Below, piece after piece: positions 33,291 to 43,278 of a DNA stretch of 64,000 nt (position 1 is the first letter of the stretch; every line of letters starts with the position of its first letter). The notes below the pieces were generated by a model. The model saw nothing but the letters and a program-made list of their open reading frames with translations, did no database searches and was not told where the DNA came from. Origin of the DNA: Pasteurellaceae bacterium (lineage in GTDB: Bacteria; Pseudomonadota; Gammaproteobacteria; Enterobacterales; Pasteurellaceae); assembly GCA_900756155.1 (NCBI GenBank), contig CAAEJV010000033.1:62001-126000 (forward strand), given 5' to 3'. The position numbers and the translations under genes are program-made.

Positions 33291-34088
33291 ATGTCAGGAC
33301 AAACCTCGATTGAGTATATCCAGCACCATTTGACTTACCTAACCACAGGGGAAGGATTTTGGACCTTTAATTTAGATACATTTTTCTTTTCTATCGTTTG
33401 CGGTTTAGTTTTTATTGGTATTTTTTATAAAGTAGCTAAAAAAACGACAACCGGTGTTCCAGGAAAATTGCAGTGTGCAGTTGAAATGGCTGTAGAATGG
33501 ATAGATGGTGTCGTTCGTGAAAACTATCATGGAAAACGAGGGGTTATTGCGCCATTAGCATTAACTATCTTCGTTTGGGTGTTTATCATGAATGCAATTG
33601 ACCTTGTACCTGTTGATTACATCCCTCAACTTTTTGCTTTAATTAGCGGAGATCATCATATTCCTGTACGTGCCGTGCCTACTACAGATATGAACATGAC
33701 CTTCGCAATGTCTATTTCTGTATTTATTCTAATTCTGTTTTATACCGTGAAATCTAAAGGTATTACAGGATTGGTTAAAGAATATACGTTACATCCTTTT
33801 AATCATTGGGCTTTTATTCCCGTAAACTTACTATTAGAGTCTGTTACTTTAATTTCAAAACCAGTCTCTCTTGCTTTACGTTTGTTCGGTAATATGTATG
33901 CTGGTGAGTTGATTTTCATTCTTATCGCAGTGATGTATTCAGCTAATGCTTTCGTTGCTGCTATGGGAGTGCCATTGCATTTAGTTTGGGCTATATTCCA
34001 TATTTTGGTTATAACGTTGCAAGCCTTTGTTTTCATGATGTTAACTGTTGTTTATCTCAGTATCGCTTATAACAAAGCCGAACATTAA
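33291..34088 (+). CDS. atpB: F1Fo ATP synthase subunit a
   Basis: A 265-residue proton-channel subunit of Fo with five to six hydrophobic spans. The essential Arg lies in SLALRLFGNMYAGELIFILIA (R of LRLFGN), and the C-terminal span contains QAFVFMMLTVVYL with the conserved Gln. In the standard atp gene order between atpI and atpE. Confidence 0.95.
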   Translation: MSGQTSIEYIQHHLTYLTTGEGFWTFNLDTFFFSIVCGLVFIGIFYKVAKKTTTGVPGKLQCAVEMAVEWIDGVVRENYHGKRGVIAPLALTIFVWVFIMNAIDLVPVDYIPQLFALISGDHHIPVRAVPTTDMNMTFAMSISVFILILFYTVKSKGITGLVKEYTLHPFNHWAFIPVNLLLESVTLISKPVSLALRLFGNMYAGELIFILIAVMYSANAFVAAMGVPLHLVWAIFHILVITLQAFVFMMLTVVYLSIAYNKAEH

Positions 34089-34144
34089 TTAACTTTTTTA
34101 TTAACAAACCGGGCGAAAGCCTTAACTCAACTTGGAGAAATCTT

Positions 34145-34399
34145 ATGGAAACTGTAATTAGTGCAACAATTATTGCATCTGCGATTATGCTTGCTTTTGC
34201 TGCTTTAGGTACTGCAATTGGCTTCGGTCTTTTAGGTGGTAAATACCTAGAATCTGCAGCTCGCCAACCTGAATTAGCTAACTCACTACTTACAAAAATG
34301 TTTATCGTTGCAGGTCTATTGGATGCGATTGCTATGATTGCAGTTGGTATCGGCTTGTACTTTGCATTTGCAAACCCATTTGCCTCATTATTAGGTTAA
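34145..34399 (+). CDS. atpE: F1Fo ATP synthase subunit c
   Basis: An 84-residue hairpin of two membrane helices joined by the polar loop AARQPEL. The proton-carrying carboxylate is Asp60 in GLLDAIAMI; the Na+-binding motif is absent, so the ring is proton-driven. TTGGAGAAA precedes the ATG. Confidence 0.96.
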   Translation: METVISATIIASAIMLAFAALGTAIGFGLLGGKYLESAARQPELANSLLTKMFIVAGLLDAIAMIAVGIGLYFAFANPFASLLG

Positions 34400-34436
34400 T
34401 AAACAACAAACAGCCTATTAAAGAAGGGGGTATGTT

Positions 34437-34907
34437 GTGAATATTAATGCAACATTAATTGGCCAAACTATAGCATTTATCATCTTTGTATGGTTTTGTG
34501 TTAAATATGTATGGCCACCAATTATTAAAGCAATTGAGGAACGTCAGAGCCAAATTGCGAACGCGTTAGCGTCAGCTGAAGCAGCGAAAAAAGAGCAAGC
34601 AGATACTAAAAATCTTGTGGAACAAGAACTTTTATCTGCAAAAGTACAAGCTCAAGAGATTTTAGATGCTGCGAATAAACGTCGCAATGAAGTGTTAGAC
34701 GAAGTGAAGGCAGAAGCCGAAGAACTGAAAGCAAAAATTATTGCTCAAGGTTATGCTGAAGTAGAAGCAGAACGTAAACGTGTTCAAGAAGAATTACGTG
34801 TTAAAGTGGCTTCATTAGCAGTGGCTGGTGCTGAGAAAATTGTGGGTCGTTCTATTGACGAAGCGGCAAACAATGACATTATTGATAAATTAGTTGCAGA
34901 GTTATAA
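34437..34907 (+). CDS. atpF: F1Fo ATP synthase subunit b
   Basis: A 156-residue stator subunit: one N-terminal membrane span (about 5-25, ending FVWFCVKYVWPPI), then a long charged coiled coil that reaches F1. The start is GTG at 34437, preceded by AAGGGGG; the overlapping ATG at 34432 would stop at once, so GTG is required. Confidence 0.94.
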   Translation: MNINATLIGQTIAFIIFVWFCVKYVWPPIIKAIEERQSQIANALASAEAAKKEQADTKNLVEQELLSAKVQAQEILDAANKRRNEVLDEVKAEAEELKAKIIAQGYAEVEAERKRVQEELRVKVASLAVAGAEKIVGRSIDEAANNDIIDKLVAEL

Positions 34908-34919
34908 GAGGCTTAGCTT

Positions 34920-35453
34920 ATGTCAGAATTAACTACAATAGCTCGCCCTTATGCAAAAGCTGCATTCGACTTTGCCATTGAACAAAGTGCGGTCGAAAAA
35001 TGGACTGAAATGTTAGGTTTCGCTGCTGCCGTAGCTGAAGATGAAACGGTAAAAGCTTACTTAAGTAGTTCTCTTTCTGCACAGAAATTAGCTAATACAG
35101 TAATTTCTATTTGTGGCGAACAATTGGATCAATATGGGCAAAATCTTATTCGGTTAATGGCTGAAAATAAGCGTTTGAGTGCGATTTCTACCGTGTTTGA
35201 AGAATTTAAACATTATGTAGAAGAACACCAAGCTATTGCAGAAGTTGAAGTAACTTCCGCACAACCATTGAATGCAACACAAATCGAAAAAATTGCAGCT
35301 GCAATGGAAAAGAGATTAGCTCGCAAAGTAAAATTAAATTGCAATGTAGATAACTCACTGATTGCCGGTGTGGTTATTCGTACTGAAGACTTTGTGATTG
35401 ACGGAAGTAGCCGTGGGCAACTTGCTCGTCTCGCAAACGAGTTGCAATTATAA
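34920..35453 (+). CDS. atpH: F1Fo ATP synthase subunit delta
   Basis: A 177-residue stalk subunit that joins the b dimer to the top of the alpha/beta ring. Seen: TIARPYAKAAFDFAIEQ at the N-terminus and the family signature near the end, DNSLIAGVVIRTEDFVIDGS, followed by GQLARLANEL. AGAGGC lies upstream of the ATG. An uptake signal (34985-34993) lies within the N-terminal coding part. Confidence 0.95.
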   Translation: MSELTTIARPYAKAAFDFAIEQSAVEKWTEMLGFAAAVAEDETVKAYLSSSLSAQKLANTVISICGEQLDQYGQNLIRLMAENKRLSAISTVFEEFKHYVEEHQAIAEVEVTSAQPLNATQIEKIAAAMEKRLARKVKLNCNVDNSLIAGVVIRTEDFVIDGSSRGQLARLANELQL

Positions 35454-35465
35454 GAGGAATACAAG

Positions 35466-37007
35466 ATGCAACTAAATTCAACTGAAATTAGTGAATTGAT
35501 TAAAAAACGCATCGCTCAATTCGACGTGGTGAGCGAAGCCCGTAATACAGGGACAATTGTTTCTGTAAGTGATGGGATTATTCGTGTTCACGGTTTAAGC
35601 GATGTGATGCAAGGTGAAATGATCGCCTTACCAGGCAACCGTTACGCAATGGCACTTAACCTTGAACGTGATTCTGTTGGTGCGGTAGTAATGGGTCCTT
35701 ACGCAGACTTAGCAGAAGGTATGGAAGTACAATGTACTGGCCGTATCCTTGAAGTACCAGTTGGTCGTGGTTTATTAGGGCGTGTGGTAAACACACTTGG
35801 TCAACCAATAGATGGCAAAGGCGAAATTGAAAACGATGGTTTCTCTCCTGTTGAAGTTATTGCGCCAGGTGTTATCGATCGTAAATCTGTTGATCAACCA
35901 GTACAAACTGGTTATAAAGCGGTTGACTCAATGGTTCCAATCGGTCGTGGTCAACGTGAGTTAATTATCGGTGACCGTCAAACAGGTAAAACAGCATTAG
36001 CAATCGATGCAATCATCAACCAACGTGATTCAGGTATTAAATGTATCTATGTCGCGATCGGCCAAAAAGCTTCGACTATCGCAAACGTAGTGCGTAAATT
36101 AGAAGAACATGGTGCGCTTGAAAACACTATCGTTGTTGCGGCGTCAGCGTCTGAATCAGCGGCATTACAATACCTTGCACCTTACTCAGGTTGTGCAATG
36201 GGTGAATATTTCCGTGATCGCGGTGAAGATGCGTTAATCGTTTACGATGACTTATCAAAACAAGCCGTTGCTTATCGTCAAATTTCATTATTATTACGTC
36301 GTCCACCAGGTCGTGAAGCATATCCAGGTGACGTATTCTACTTACACTCACGTTTACTTGAACGTGCAGCACGTGTAAATGAAGAATACGTAGAGAAATT
36401 TACTCAAGGCGCAGTAAAAGGAAAAACAGGTTCTTTAACCGCTCTTCCTATTATTGAAACTCAAGCGGGTGACGTTTCTGCATTCGTTCCAACCAACGTA
36501 ATTTCGATTACCGATGGTCAGATTTTCTTAGAATCTAACTTATTTAATGCTGGTATTCGTCCTGCGGTAAACCCTGGTATTTCGGTATCTCGTGTGGGTG
36601 GTTCTGCACAAACTAAAGTAGTGAAAAAATTAGCTGGTGGTATCCGTACTGCATTGGCTCAATATCGTGAATTAGCGGCGTTTGCTCAGTTCGCGTCTGA
36701 CCTTGATGATGCAACCCGTAAACAACTTTCTCACGGTGAAAAAGTCACTGAATTATTGAAACAAAAACAATATGTACCGCTTAGCGTAGCAGACCAATCT
36801 GTGTTGCTTTTCGCGGTTGAGTTTGGCTATTTAGAAGATGTGGAATTGCAAAAAATTGCAAGTTTTGAAGCCGCACTTTTAGATTATGCTCGCCGTAACC
36901 ACAGCGAGTTTATGGCTGAATTGACCAAAACCGGTAACTACAATGATGAAGTTAAAGCATCATTGAAAGCGATTTTGGATAACTTTAAAGCCAACAGCGC
37001 GTGGTAA
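35466..37007 (+). CDS. atpA: F1Fo ATP synthase subunit alpha
   Basis: A 513-residue regulatory nucleotide-binding subunit of F1. Walker A is GDRQTGKT, and LIVYDDLSKQAVAYRQISLLLRRPPGREA (described by its key DD and RRPPGR) is typical of the subunit; NPGISVSRVGGSAQ lies near the C-terminal third. AGAGGAAT precedes the ATG. Confidence 0.97.
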   Translation: MQLNSTEISELIKKRIAQFDVVSEARNTGTIVSVSDGIIRVHGLSDVMQGEMIALPGNRYAMALNLERDSVGAVVMGPYADLAEGMEVQCTGRILEVPVGRGLLGRVVNTLGQPIDGKGEIENDGFSPVEVIAPGVIDRKSVDQPVQTGYKAVDSMVPIGRGQRELIIGDRQTGKTALAIDAIINQRDSGIKCIYVAIGQKASTIANVVRKLEEHGALENTIVVAASASESAALQYLAPYSGCAMGEYFRDRGEDALIVYDDLSKQAVAYRQISLLLRRPPGREAYPGDVFYLHSRLLERAARVNEEYVEKFTQGAVKGKTGSLTALPIIETQAGDVSAFVPTNVISITDGQIFLESNLFNAGIRPAVNPGISVSRVGGSAQTKVVKKLAGGIRTALAQYRELAAFAQFASDLDDATRKQLSHGEKVTELLKQKQYVPLSVADQSVLLFAVEFGYLEDVELQKIASFEAALLDYARRNHSEFMAELTKTGNYNDEVKASLKAILDNFKANSAW

Positions 37008-37025
37008 AAGTAACGGAGAAATAAG

Positions 37026-37895
37026 ATGGCAGGTGCAAAAGAGATAAAAAACAAAATTGCCAGTGTACAAAGTACACAAAAAATTACTAAGGCAATGGAA
37101 ATGGTGGCAACCTCGAAAATGCGTAAAACGCAAGATCGTATGGCTGCTTCTCGTCCGTATTCTGAAACAATACGAAATGTTATCAGCCACGTCTCTAAAG
37201 CAACTGTTGGTTATAAACACCCATTTTTAATTCAACGCGAAGTAAAAAGAGTCGGGATCTTAGTGGTCTCGACTGACCGCGGAATGTGTGGCGGTTTAAA
37301 CATTAACTTGTTTAAAACTGTGATGACAGAAATCAAACAATGGAAAGATAAAGGCGTTACTGTTGAATTGGGCTTAATTGGCTCAAAAGGCATTAGCTTT
37401 TTCCGCTCATTAGGATTACCTGTTCGTGCACAACTTTCCGGTTTGGGTGATAATCCGGCAATGGAAGATTTAATCGGGGTCGCAAACGACATGTTTGATG
37501 TCTATAAAGACGGCGAAGTAGATGCAGTTTATATTGCCTACAATAAATTCGTTAATACAATGGCACAAAAACCCGTTTATCAACAATTAATACCATTACC
37601 GGCATTAGAAACCGATAATTTAGAGCAAAGACAAAGCACCTGGGATTACCTTTACGAGCCAGAGCCAAAAGTCTTATTAGACAGTTTGCTTACTCGTTAT
37701 TTGGAATCACAAGTGTATCAATCTGTGGTAGATAACCTTGCTTCCGAGCAAGCTGCTAGAATGGTAGCAATGAAAGCGGCAACTGATAATGCAGGTAATT
37801 TAATCAATGACTTGCGATTAGTTTACAATAAAGCCCGTCAAGCAAGTATTACAAATGAATTAAACGAAATCGTCGCCGGCGCGGCAGCGATTTAA
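37026..37895 (+). CDS. atpG: F1Fo ATP synthase subunit gamma
   Basis: A 289-residue central shaft of F1 with the two long coiled-coil ends: KEIKNKIASVQSTQKITKAM at the N-terminus and MKAATDNAGNLINDL near the C-terminus. STDRGMCGGLN is the conserved central segment. Nineteen bases after atpA, sixteen before atpD. Confidence 0.96.
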   Translation: MAGAKEIKNKIASVQSTQKITKAMEMVATSKMRKTQDRMAASRPYSETIRNVISHVSKATVGYKHPFLIQREVKRVGILVVSTDRGMCGGLNINLFKTVMTEIKQWKDKGVTVELGLIGSKGISFFRSLGLPVRAQLSGLGDNPAMEDLIGVANDMFDVYKDGEVDAVYIAYNKFVNTMAQKPVYQQLIPLPALETDNLEQRQSTWDYLYEPEPKVLLDSLLTRYLESQVYQSVVDNLASEQAARMVAMKAATDNAGNLINDLRLVYNKARQASITNELNEIVAGAAAI

Positions 37896-37911
37896 TAAAA
37901 GAGGAACGGTA

Positions 37912-39285
37912 ATGTCAGCAGGAAAAATTGTACAAATCATCGGTGCGGTGATTGACGTTGAATTCCCACAAGATGCAGTACCAAAAGTTTACGATGCATT
38001 AAAAGTTGAATCAGGTTTAACCCTTGAAGTTCAACAACAATTAGGTGGCGGCACAGTTCGCTGTATCGCATTAGGTACATCTGATGGCTTAAAACGTGGC
38101 TTAAAAGTAGAAAGCACTGGTAACCCAATTCAAGTTCCAGTAGGTACAAAAACTTTAGGTCGTATCATGAACGTATTGGGTGAACCAATCGATGAGCAAG
38201 GTGATATTGGCGCAGAAGAAAATTGGGCTATCCATCGTCCAGCACCAAGCTATGAAGAACAATCTAACAGTACGGAATTACTAGAAACTGGTATCAAAGT
38301 TATCGACTTAATTTGTCCATTCGCAAAAGGTGGTAAAGTTGGTCTATTCGGTGGTGCGGGTGTAGGTAAAACCGTTAATATGATGGAATTAATCCGTAAC
38401 ATCGCGATCGAGCACTCAGGTTACTCCGTATTTGCGGGTGTAGGTGAACGTACTCGTGAAGGTAACGACTTCTATCATGAAATGAAAGATTCTAACGTAT
38501 TAGATAAAGTATCATTAGTTTACGGACAAATGAATGAACCACCAGGTAACCGTTTACGTGTTGCGTTAACCGGTTTAACCATGGCTGAAAAATTCCGTGA
38601 TGAAGGTCGTGATGTATTATTCTTCGTAGATAATATCTATCGTTATACCCTTGCTGGTACTGAAGTATCTGCGTTATTAGGTCGTATGCCATCTGCGGTA
38701 GGTTATCAACCGACATTAGCAGAAGAAATGGGTGTACTACAAGAACGTATCACTTCAACCAAAACAGGTTCTATCACCTCTGTACAAGCGGTATACGTAC
38801 CTGCGGATGACTTAACTGACCCATCTCCAGCAACAACGTTCGCGCACTTAGACTCAACAGTTGTATTAAGTCGTCAAATTGCGTCTTTAGGTATTTACCC
38901 TGCGGTTGACCCATTAGATTCAACCTCACGCCAATTAGACCCACTTGTTATCGGTCAAGAGCACTATGATGTAGCGCGTGGCGTACAAGGTATCTTACAA
39001 CGCTATAAAGAATTGAAAGATATCATCGCAATTCTTGGTATGGACGAGTTATCTGAAGAAGATAAATTAGTGGTAGCACGTGCACGTAAAATTGAACGTT
39101 TCTTATCACAACCGTTCTTCGTTGCTGAAGTATTCAACGGTACACCAGGTAAATACGTTTCTTTAAAAGAAACTATCCGCGGCTTTAAAGGTATTTTAGA
39201 CGGCGAATACGACCATATTCCAGAACAAGCGTTCTACATGGTCGGTACAATCGACGAAGCGCTAGAAAAAGCCAAAAATATGTAA
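37912..39285 (+). CDS. atpD: F1Fo ATP synthase subunit beta
   Basis: A 457-residue catalytic subunit. Walker A GGAGVGKT, the catalytic Glu in GVGERTREGNDFYHEM, Walker B VLFFVDNIYRYT, and the C-terminal DELSEED (the DELSEED lever). Standard place in the operon; GAGGAA precedes the ATG. Confidence 0.97.
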   Translation: MSAGKIVQIIGAVIDVEFPQDAVPKVYDALKVESGLTLEVQQQLGGGTVRCIALGTSDGLKRGLKVESTGNPIQVPVGTKTLGRIMNVLGEPIDEQGDIGAEENWAIHRPAPSYEEQSNSTELLETGIKVIDLICPFAKGGKVGLFGGAGVGKTVNMMELIRNIAIEHSGYSVFAGVGERTREGNDFYHEMKDSNVLDKVSLVYGQMNEPPGNRLRVALTGLTMAEKFRDEGRDVLFFVDNIYRYTLAGTEVSALLGRMPSAVGYQPTLAEEMGVLQERITSTKTGSITSVQAVYVPADDLTDPSPATTFAHLDSTVVLSRQIASLGIYPAVDPLDSTSRQLDPLVIGQEHYDVARGVQGILQRYKELKDIIAILGMDELSEEDKLVVARARKIERFLSQPFFVAEVFNGTPGKYVSLKETIRGFKGILDGEYDHIPEQAFYMVGTIDEALEKAKNM

Positions 39286-39315
39286 TCGCTTCAAGTCATT
39301 TGAAGGAGAACAAAA

Positions 39316-39744
39316 ATGGCGACATTTAACCTAATAATAGTCAGCGCAGAGCGAAAAATCTTTGAAGGTGCTGTGAAACAAATCCAAGCAACAGGTGTGG
39401 AAGGTGAACTTGGTATTTTACCAAACCACACCCCTTTAATGACGGCTATTAAGCCGGGGATTGTTAAATTCACCCTTGAAGATGGCAAAGAAGAAGTTAT
39501 CTATGTTTCAGGCGGCTTCTTAGAAGTTCAACCTAAAGTAGTGACTGTGCTTGCCGATGTTGCAATTCGCGGTAGCGAGTTAGATGCAGATCGTATTCTT
39601 AAAGCAAAACGCAAAGCTGAAGAAAATATTGTGGCTCACGTTTCTGATGTGGATTATGAGCTTCTTGTAGCGAAACTTTCTAGAGAGTTAGCGAAACTTC
39701 GTGCTTACGAGCTTACTGAAAAACTCGTTAAATCAAAACGATAA
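39316..39744 (+). CDS. atpC: F1Fo ATP synthase subunit epsilon
   Basis: A 142-residue subunit that inhibits ATP hydrolysis and links gamma to the c-ring: a beta-sandwich (GELGILPNHTPLMTAIKPG) followed by a C-terminal two-helix hairpin (RILKAKRKAEENI...LAKLRAYEL). GGAGAA precedes the ATG. Last gene of the operon. Confidence 0.95.
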   Translation: MATFNLIIVSAERKIFEGAVKQIQATGVEGELGILPNHTPLMTAIKPGIVKFTLEDGKEEVIYVSGGFLEVQPKVVTVLADVAIRGSELDADRILKAKRKAEENIVAHVSDVDYELLVAKLSRELAKLRAYELTEKLVKSKR

Positions 39745-39756
39745 GTTTATGATAAT

Positions 39757-39790
39757 AAAAAAGAGCGGTCATTTTGACCGCTCTTTTTGT
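39757..39790. terminator. Bidirectional terminator between atpC and ilvA
   Basis: Stem AAAAAGAGCGGTCA / TGACCGCTCTTTTT with a three-base loop, A-rich before and T-rich after, between convergent genes. Confidence 0.9.
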
Positions 39791-39792
39791 TT

Positions 39793-41334
39793 CTATCTTA
39801 AGAAATATCGATAAGCTTTACTCTCACTTACATCTTCATAAACATAACCGAGTTGTGTTAAAGCTTGCTCAAATTCTGCGTTATCTTTTTCTTCTAATTG
39901 GAATGCTGCAAGGATATTACCGTAATCGGCACCATGCGCACGATAGTGGAACAATGAAATATTCCAGCGTTTACCTAATATTTCTAAGAATTTCAGTAGA
40001 GCCCCTTTTTGTTCTGGAAATTCAAAGCTATAAAGTCGCTCATTACGGTTTGAAACGCGTCCGCCCATCAAGTAACGAATGTGTGTTTTAGCAATGTCGT
40101 CATCAGACATATCTTCAACATCAAAACCGTTTTTCGTTAAATCAGCAATAATGTCTGCTTTTTCTGCTTCATTAGTCGTTCGTACACCAACAAAAATGCA
40201 AGCTTTTTGGTTATCTGCATAACGATAACTAAATTCTGTTACTGCACGATTACCGATGACATGGGCAAATTTTAAGAAACTGCCAGGTTGTTCAGGCATG
40301 GTTACAGCAAGTAAAGCCTCACGGTTTTCACCAATTTCGCAACGTTCTGAAACGTAACGTAATGTATGGAAGTTAAGGTTGGCACCAGATAAAATCGCTG
40401 CCATGTTTTTGCCTTGAATATTGTGCTGTTTGACGTATTTTTTCAGACCGGCTAAACCTAATGCACCAGATGGTTCTGATACCGCACGCACATTTTCGAA
40501 TAAATCTTTCATTGCGGCACAAACTTCATCGCTATCCACCAACACCATTCCATCCAAATATTTCTGGCATAAACGGAATGTCTCATCACCAATACGTTTT
40601 ACTGCTACACCGTCAGCAAATAGAGCAACGTGCGCTAAATCTGTGGGTTCACCTTTTTCTAAAGCGGCATTCAAACAGGCTGAATCTTTGGACTCGACAC
40701 CGATCACTTTAATTTCCGGCATAAATTGTTTGAGTAAAATGGCTACGCCAGCAGCGAGACCACCGCCTCCAACTTGCACAAAGACATAATCCAAATCAGC
40801 CACTTGTTGCAGCATTTCCATTGCCAACGTGCCTTGACCCGCGATCACCAATGGATGATCAAACGGCGGAATAAATGTCATATGTTTAGATTTTGAAAGC
40901 TCAATAGCTTTAGTTTTAGCTTCATCGAAATTAGCACCGTGTAGCAACACTTCGCCACCAAATCCACGGACAGCATCCACTTTAATGCTTGGTGTGTTTT
41001 GTGGCATAACGATCAATGCTTTTAGCCCAAGTTGTTTCGCTGATAATGCTACGCCTTGCGCATGATTGCCCGCAGAAGCAGCAATAACACCAGCCTGTTT
41101 TTGTTCATCAGAAAGGCTAGAAATCATTGCATAAGCACCACGCAGCTTAAAGCTATTTACTGGCTGTCGGTCTTCACGTTTAATCCAAATATTATTATGC
41201 AGACGGTCAGATAATTTCCCCATTTTTTGTAGCGGGGTTACAGTAGCGGCTTCATATACTCTAGAGCCAAGTTTAACAATCGCGTTAACATAATCCGATT
41301 GAGAGGGTTGAGGATTGGTAAGTAAATTTTTCAT
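39793..41334 (-). CDS. ilvA: Threonine dehydratase, biosynthetic
   Basis: PLP enzyme of 513 residues that converts threonine to 2-oxobutyrate, the first step to isoleucine. The PLP lysine lies in REDRQPVNSFKLRGA, followed by AASAGNHAQGVAL and the Gly-rich VGGGGLAAG. Two ACT-like regulatory domains (about 325-510) make it isoleucine-sensitive, as in E. coli. It lies 87 bp after ilvD on the same strand, the order ilvG-M-X-D-A without ilvE. That gap has a perfect inverted repeat and an uptake signal. Confidence 0.95.
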   Translation of the reverse strand: MKNLLTNPQPSQSDYVNAIVKLGSRVYEAATVTPLQKMGKLSDRLHNNIWIKREDRQPVNSFKLRGAYAMISSLSDEQKQAGVIAASAGNHAQGVALSAKQLGLKALIVMPQNTPSIKVDAVRGFGGEVLLHGANFDEAKTKAIELSKSKHMTFIPPFDHPLVIAGQGTLAMEMLQQVADLDYVFVQVGGGGLAAGVAILLKQFMPEIKVIGVESKDSACLNAALEKGEPTDLAHVALFADGVAVKRIGDETFRLCQKYLDGMVLVDSDEVCAAMKDLFENVRAVSEPSGALGLAGLKKYVKQHNIQGKNMAAILSGANLNFHTLRYVSERCEIGENREALLAVTMPEQPGSFLKFAHVIGNRAVTEFSYRYADNQKACIFVGVRTTNEAEKADIIADLTKNGFDVEDMSDDDIAKTHIRYLMGGRVSNRNERLYSFEFPEQKGALLKFLEILGKRWNISLFHYRAHGADYGNILAAFQLEEKDNAEFEQALTQLGYVYEDVSESKAYRYFLR

Positions 41335-41384
41335 GATACTTAATTTGTTATGATGAAGTGCGGTTAATTTTTTCTTTATTTTTA

Positions 41385-41410
41385 TCCTCCTCTCTTTTAT
41401 GAGAGGAGGA
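41385..41410 (-). repeat. Perfect inverted repeat between ilvD and ilvA
   Basis: TCCTCCTCTC (41385-41394), a 6-base loop, then GAGAGGAGGA (41401-41410). On the transcribed minus strand no T run follows, so it is not an ordinary terminator. The descending arm contains GGAGGA but lies about 50 bases from the ilvA start. It may be a processing or stabilising hairpin. Confidence 0.6.
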
Positions 41411-41421
41411 GCGATTAGAGA

Positions 41422-43260
41422 TTATTTTAATAGACTCTTATCACGCACAGCCCCTTTATCCGCAGAAGTAGCGAAGTGACCAAATACTTTTAATGCAAAG
41501 GATACTTCACGTTCACGGTGAGCAGGTTGCCAGCCTTTAGCATCTTGCTCGGTACGGCGTTTTGCTAATTCTTCATCGCTGATTTTAAGGTTAATCGAGC
41601 GATTTGGAATGTCGATTTCGATAATATCGTCATCATGTACTAAACCGATGGCACCGCCAGAAGCCGCTTCAGGCGAGGCATGACCAATAGATAATCCAGA
41701 GGTACCACCAGAGAAACGACCATCTGTCAATAAAGCACATTTTTTACCTAAGCCCATAGATTTTAAGTAGCTGGTTGGATACAACATTTCTTGCATACCC
41801 GGGCCGCCTTTTGGACCTTCGTAACGGATAATCACAACGTGACCTTCTTTGACTTTACCACCTAAAATACCAGATACAGCATCTTCTTGGCTTTCAAATA
41901 CGATTGCGCGGCCAGTAAATTTCCAGATCGATTCATCCACACCCGCCGTTTTTACGATACAACCGTCTTTAGCGATGTTACCGAATAATACGGCTAAGCC
42001 ACCTTCTTGAGAAATTGCATTTTCTTTGTTACGGATACAACCGCTTACACGGTCATCATCTACGCTATCCCAACGGCAATCTTGTGAGAAGGCTTGCGTG
42101 GTACGAATACCTGCAGGACCTGCGCGGAAGAATTTGTGTAATTCTTCGTCTTTGTTACGAATGATATCGTATTGATTTAATTGTTCTTCTAGTGTTGTTC
42201 CTAACACAGTTTTGGTGTTACGGTGGATTAATCCTGCGCGATCTAATTCACCCAATAAGCCCATAATGCCACCTGCACGGTGCACATCTTCCATATGGTA
42301 TTTATTGGTGTTTGGTGCGATTTTGCTTAAGCAAGGCACAACGCGTGATAAGCGGTCAATATCCGCCATTTTGAAATCAACGCCAGCTTCTTGAGCAGCC
42401 GCTAATAAGTGTAAAACGGTATTACTTGAACCACCCATTGCAATATCTAAACTCATGGCATTTTCAAAGGCCTCAAAGGTGCCAATTGAACGAGGTAATA
42501 CGCTTTCATCATCTTGTTCATAATAGCGTTTGCAAAGTTCAACAATTTGACGACCAGCTTTTAAGAATAATTCTTTGCGGTCAGCATGGGTCGCTAACAT
42601 CGAGCCATTGCCCGGTAAAGATAAACCTAACGCTTCCGTTAAGCAGTTCATTGAGTTAGCGGTAAACATCCCTGAGCAAGAACCACAAGTTGGGCAAGCA
42701 CTGCGCTCAATCGCATCAATACGCTCATCACTTACATTCGGATCTGCCGCTTCAATCATCGCATCGACTAAGTCTAAGCGAATAAGCTGATCAGATAATT
42801 TTGTTTTACCCGCTTCCATTGGGCCGCCTGAAACGAAGATAGTTGGAATGTTCAAACGCATGGCTGCCATCAACATTCCTGGGGTGATTTTGTCACAGTT
42901 GGAAATACACACCATCGCATCAGCACAGTGAGCATTAACCATATATTCCACGCTATCAGCGATTAAATCACGGCTTGGTAAGGAATAAAGCATCCCGCCG
43001 TGGCCCATCGCGATACCGTCATCTACTGCGATAGTATTGAATTCTTTTGCCACACCGCCGGCTTTTTCAATTTCAGCTGCAACCAATTGTCCCATATCTT
43101 TTAAATGAACATGCCCTGGTACAAATTGAGTGAACGAGTTCACCACCGCAATAATCGGTTTACCAAAGTCATTTTCTTTCATCCCTGTTGCACGCCATAA
43201 GGCACGTGCACCTGCCATATTACGACCCTGAGTACTAGTCGCTGAACGTAGTTTTGGCAT
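41422..43260 (-). CDS. ilvD: Dihydroxy-acid dehydratase
   Basis: Iron-sulfur enzyme of 612 residues for the penultimate step of valine and isoleucine synthesis. Cluster cysteines lie in VCISNCDKITPG and CPTCGSCSGMFTANS; the sequence follows H. influenzae IlvD nearly throughout. The start at 43260 (MPKLRSATSTQGRN) has GGAGAG upstream; the frame is open to a TTG at 43275, not needed. It begins 18 bp after the unrecognised membrane-protein gene. Confidence 0.96.
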   Translation of the reverse strand: MPKLRSATSTQGRNMAGARALWRATGMKENDFGKPIIAVVNSFTQFVPGHVHLKDMGQLVAAEIEKAGGVAKEFNTIAVDDGIAMGHGGMLYSLPSRDLIADSVEYMVNAHCADAMVCISNCDKITPGMLMAAMRLNIPTIFVSGGPMEAGKTKLSDQLIRLDLVDAMIEAADPNVSDERIDAIERSACPTCGSCSGMFTANSMNCLTEALGLSLPGNGSMLATHADRKELFLKAGRQIVELCKRYYEQDDESVLPRSIGTFEAFENAMSLDIAMGGSSNTVLHLLAAAQEAGVDFKMADIDRLSRVVPCLSKIAPNTNKYHMEDVHRAGGIMGLLGELDRAGLIHRNTKTVLGTTLEEQLNQYDIIRNKDEELHKFFRAGPAGIRTTQAFSQDCRWDSVDDDRVSGCIRNKENAISQEGGLAVLFGNIAKDGCIVKTAGVDESIWKFTGRAIVFESQEDAVSGILGGKVKEGHVVIIRYEGPKGGPGMQEMLYPTSYLKSMGLGKKCALLTDGRFSGGTSGLSIGHASPEAASGGAIGLVHDDDIIEIDIPNRSINLKISDEELAKRRTEQDAKGWQPAHREREVSFALKVFGHFATSADKGAVRDKSLLK

Positions 43261-43278
43261 AAATAATCTCTCCAAGTT

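Noticed and set aside
40421..40789. 122-codon open frame on the plus strand within ilvA
   Set aside because: It is antisense to a fully conserved gene and has no ribosome site or recognisable protein features.
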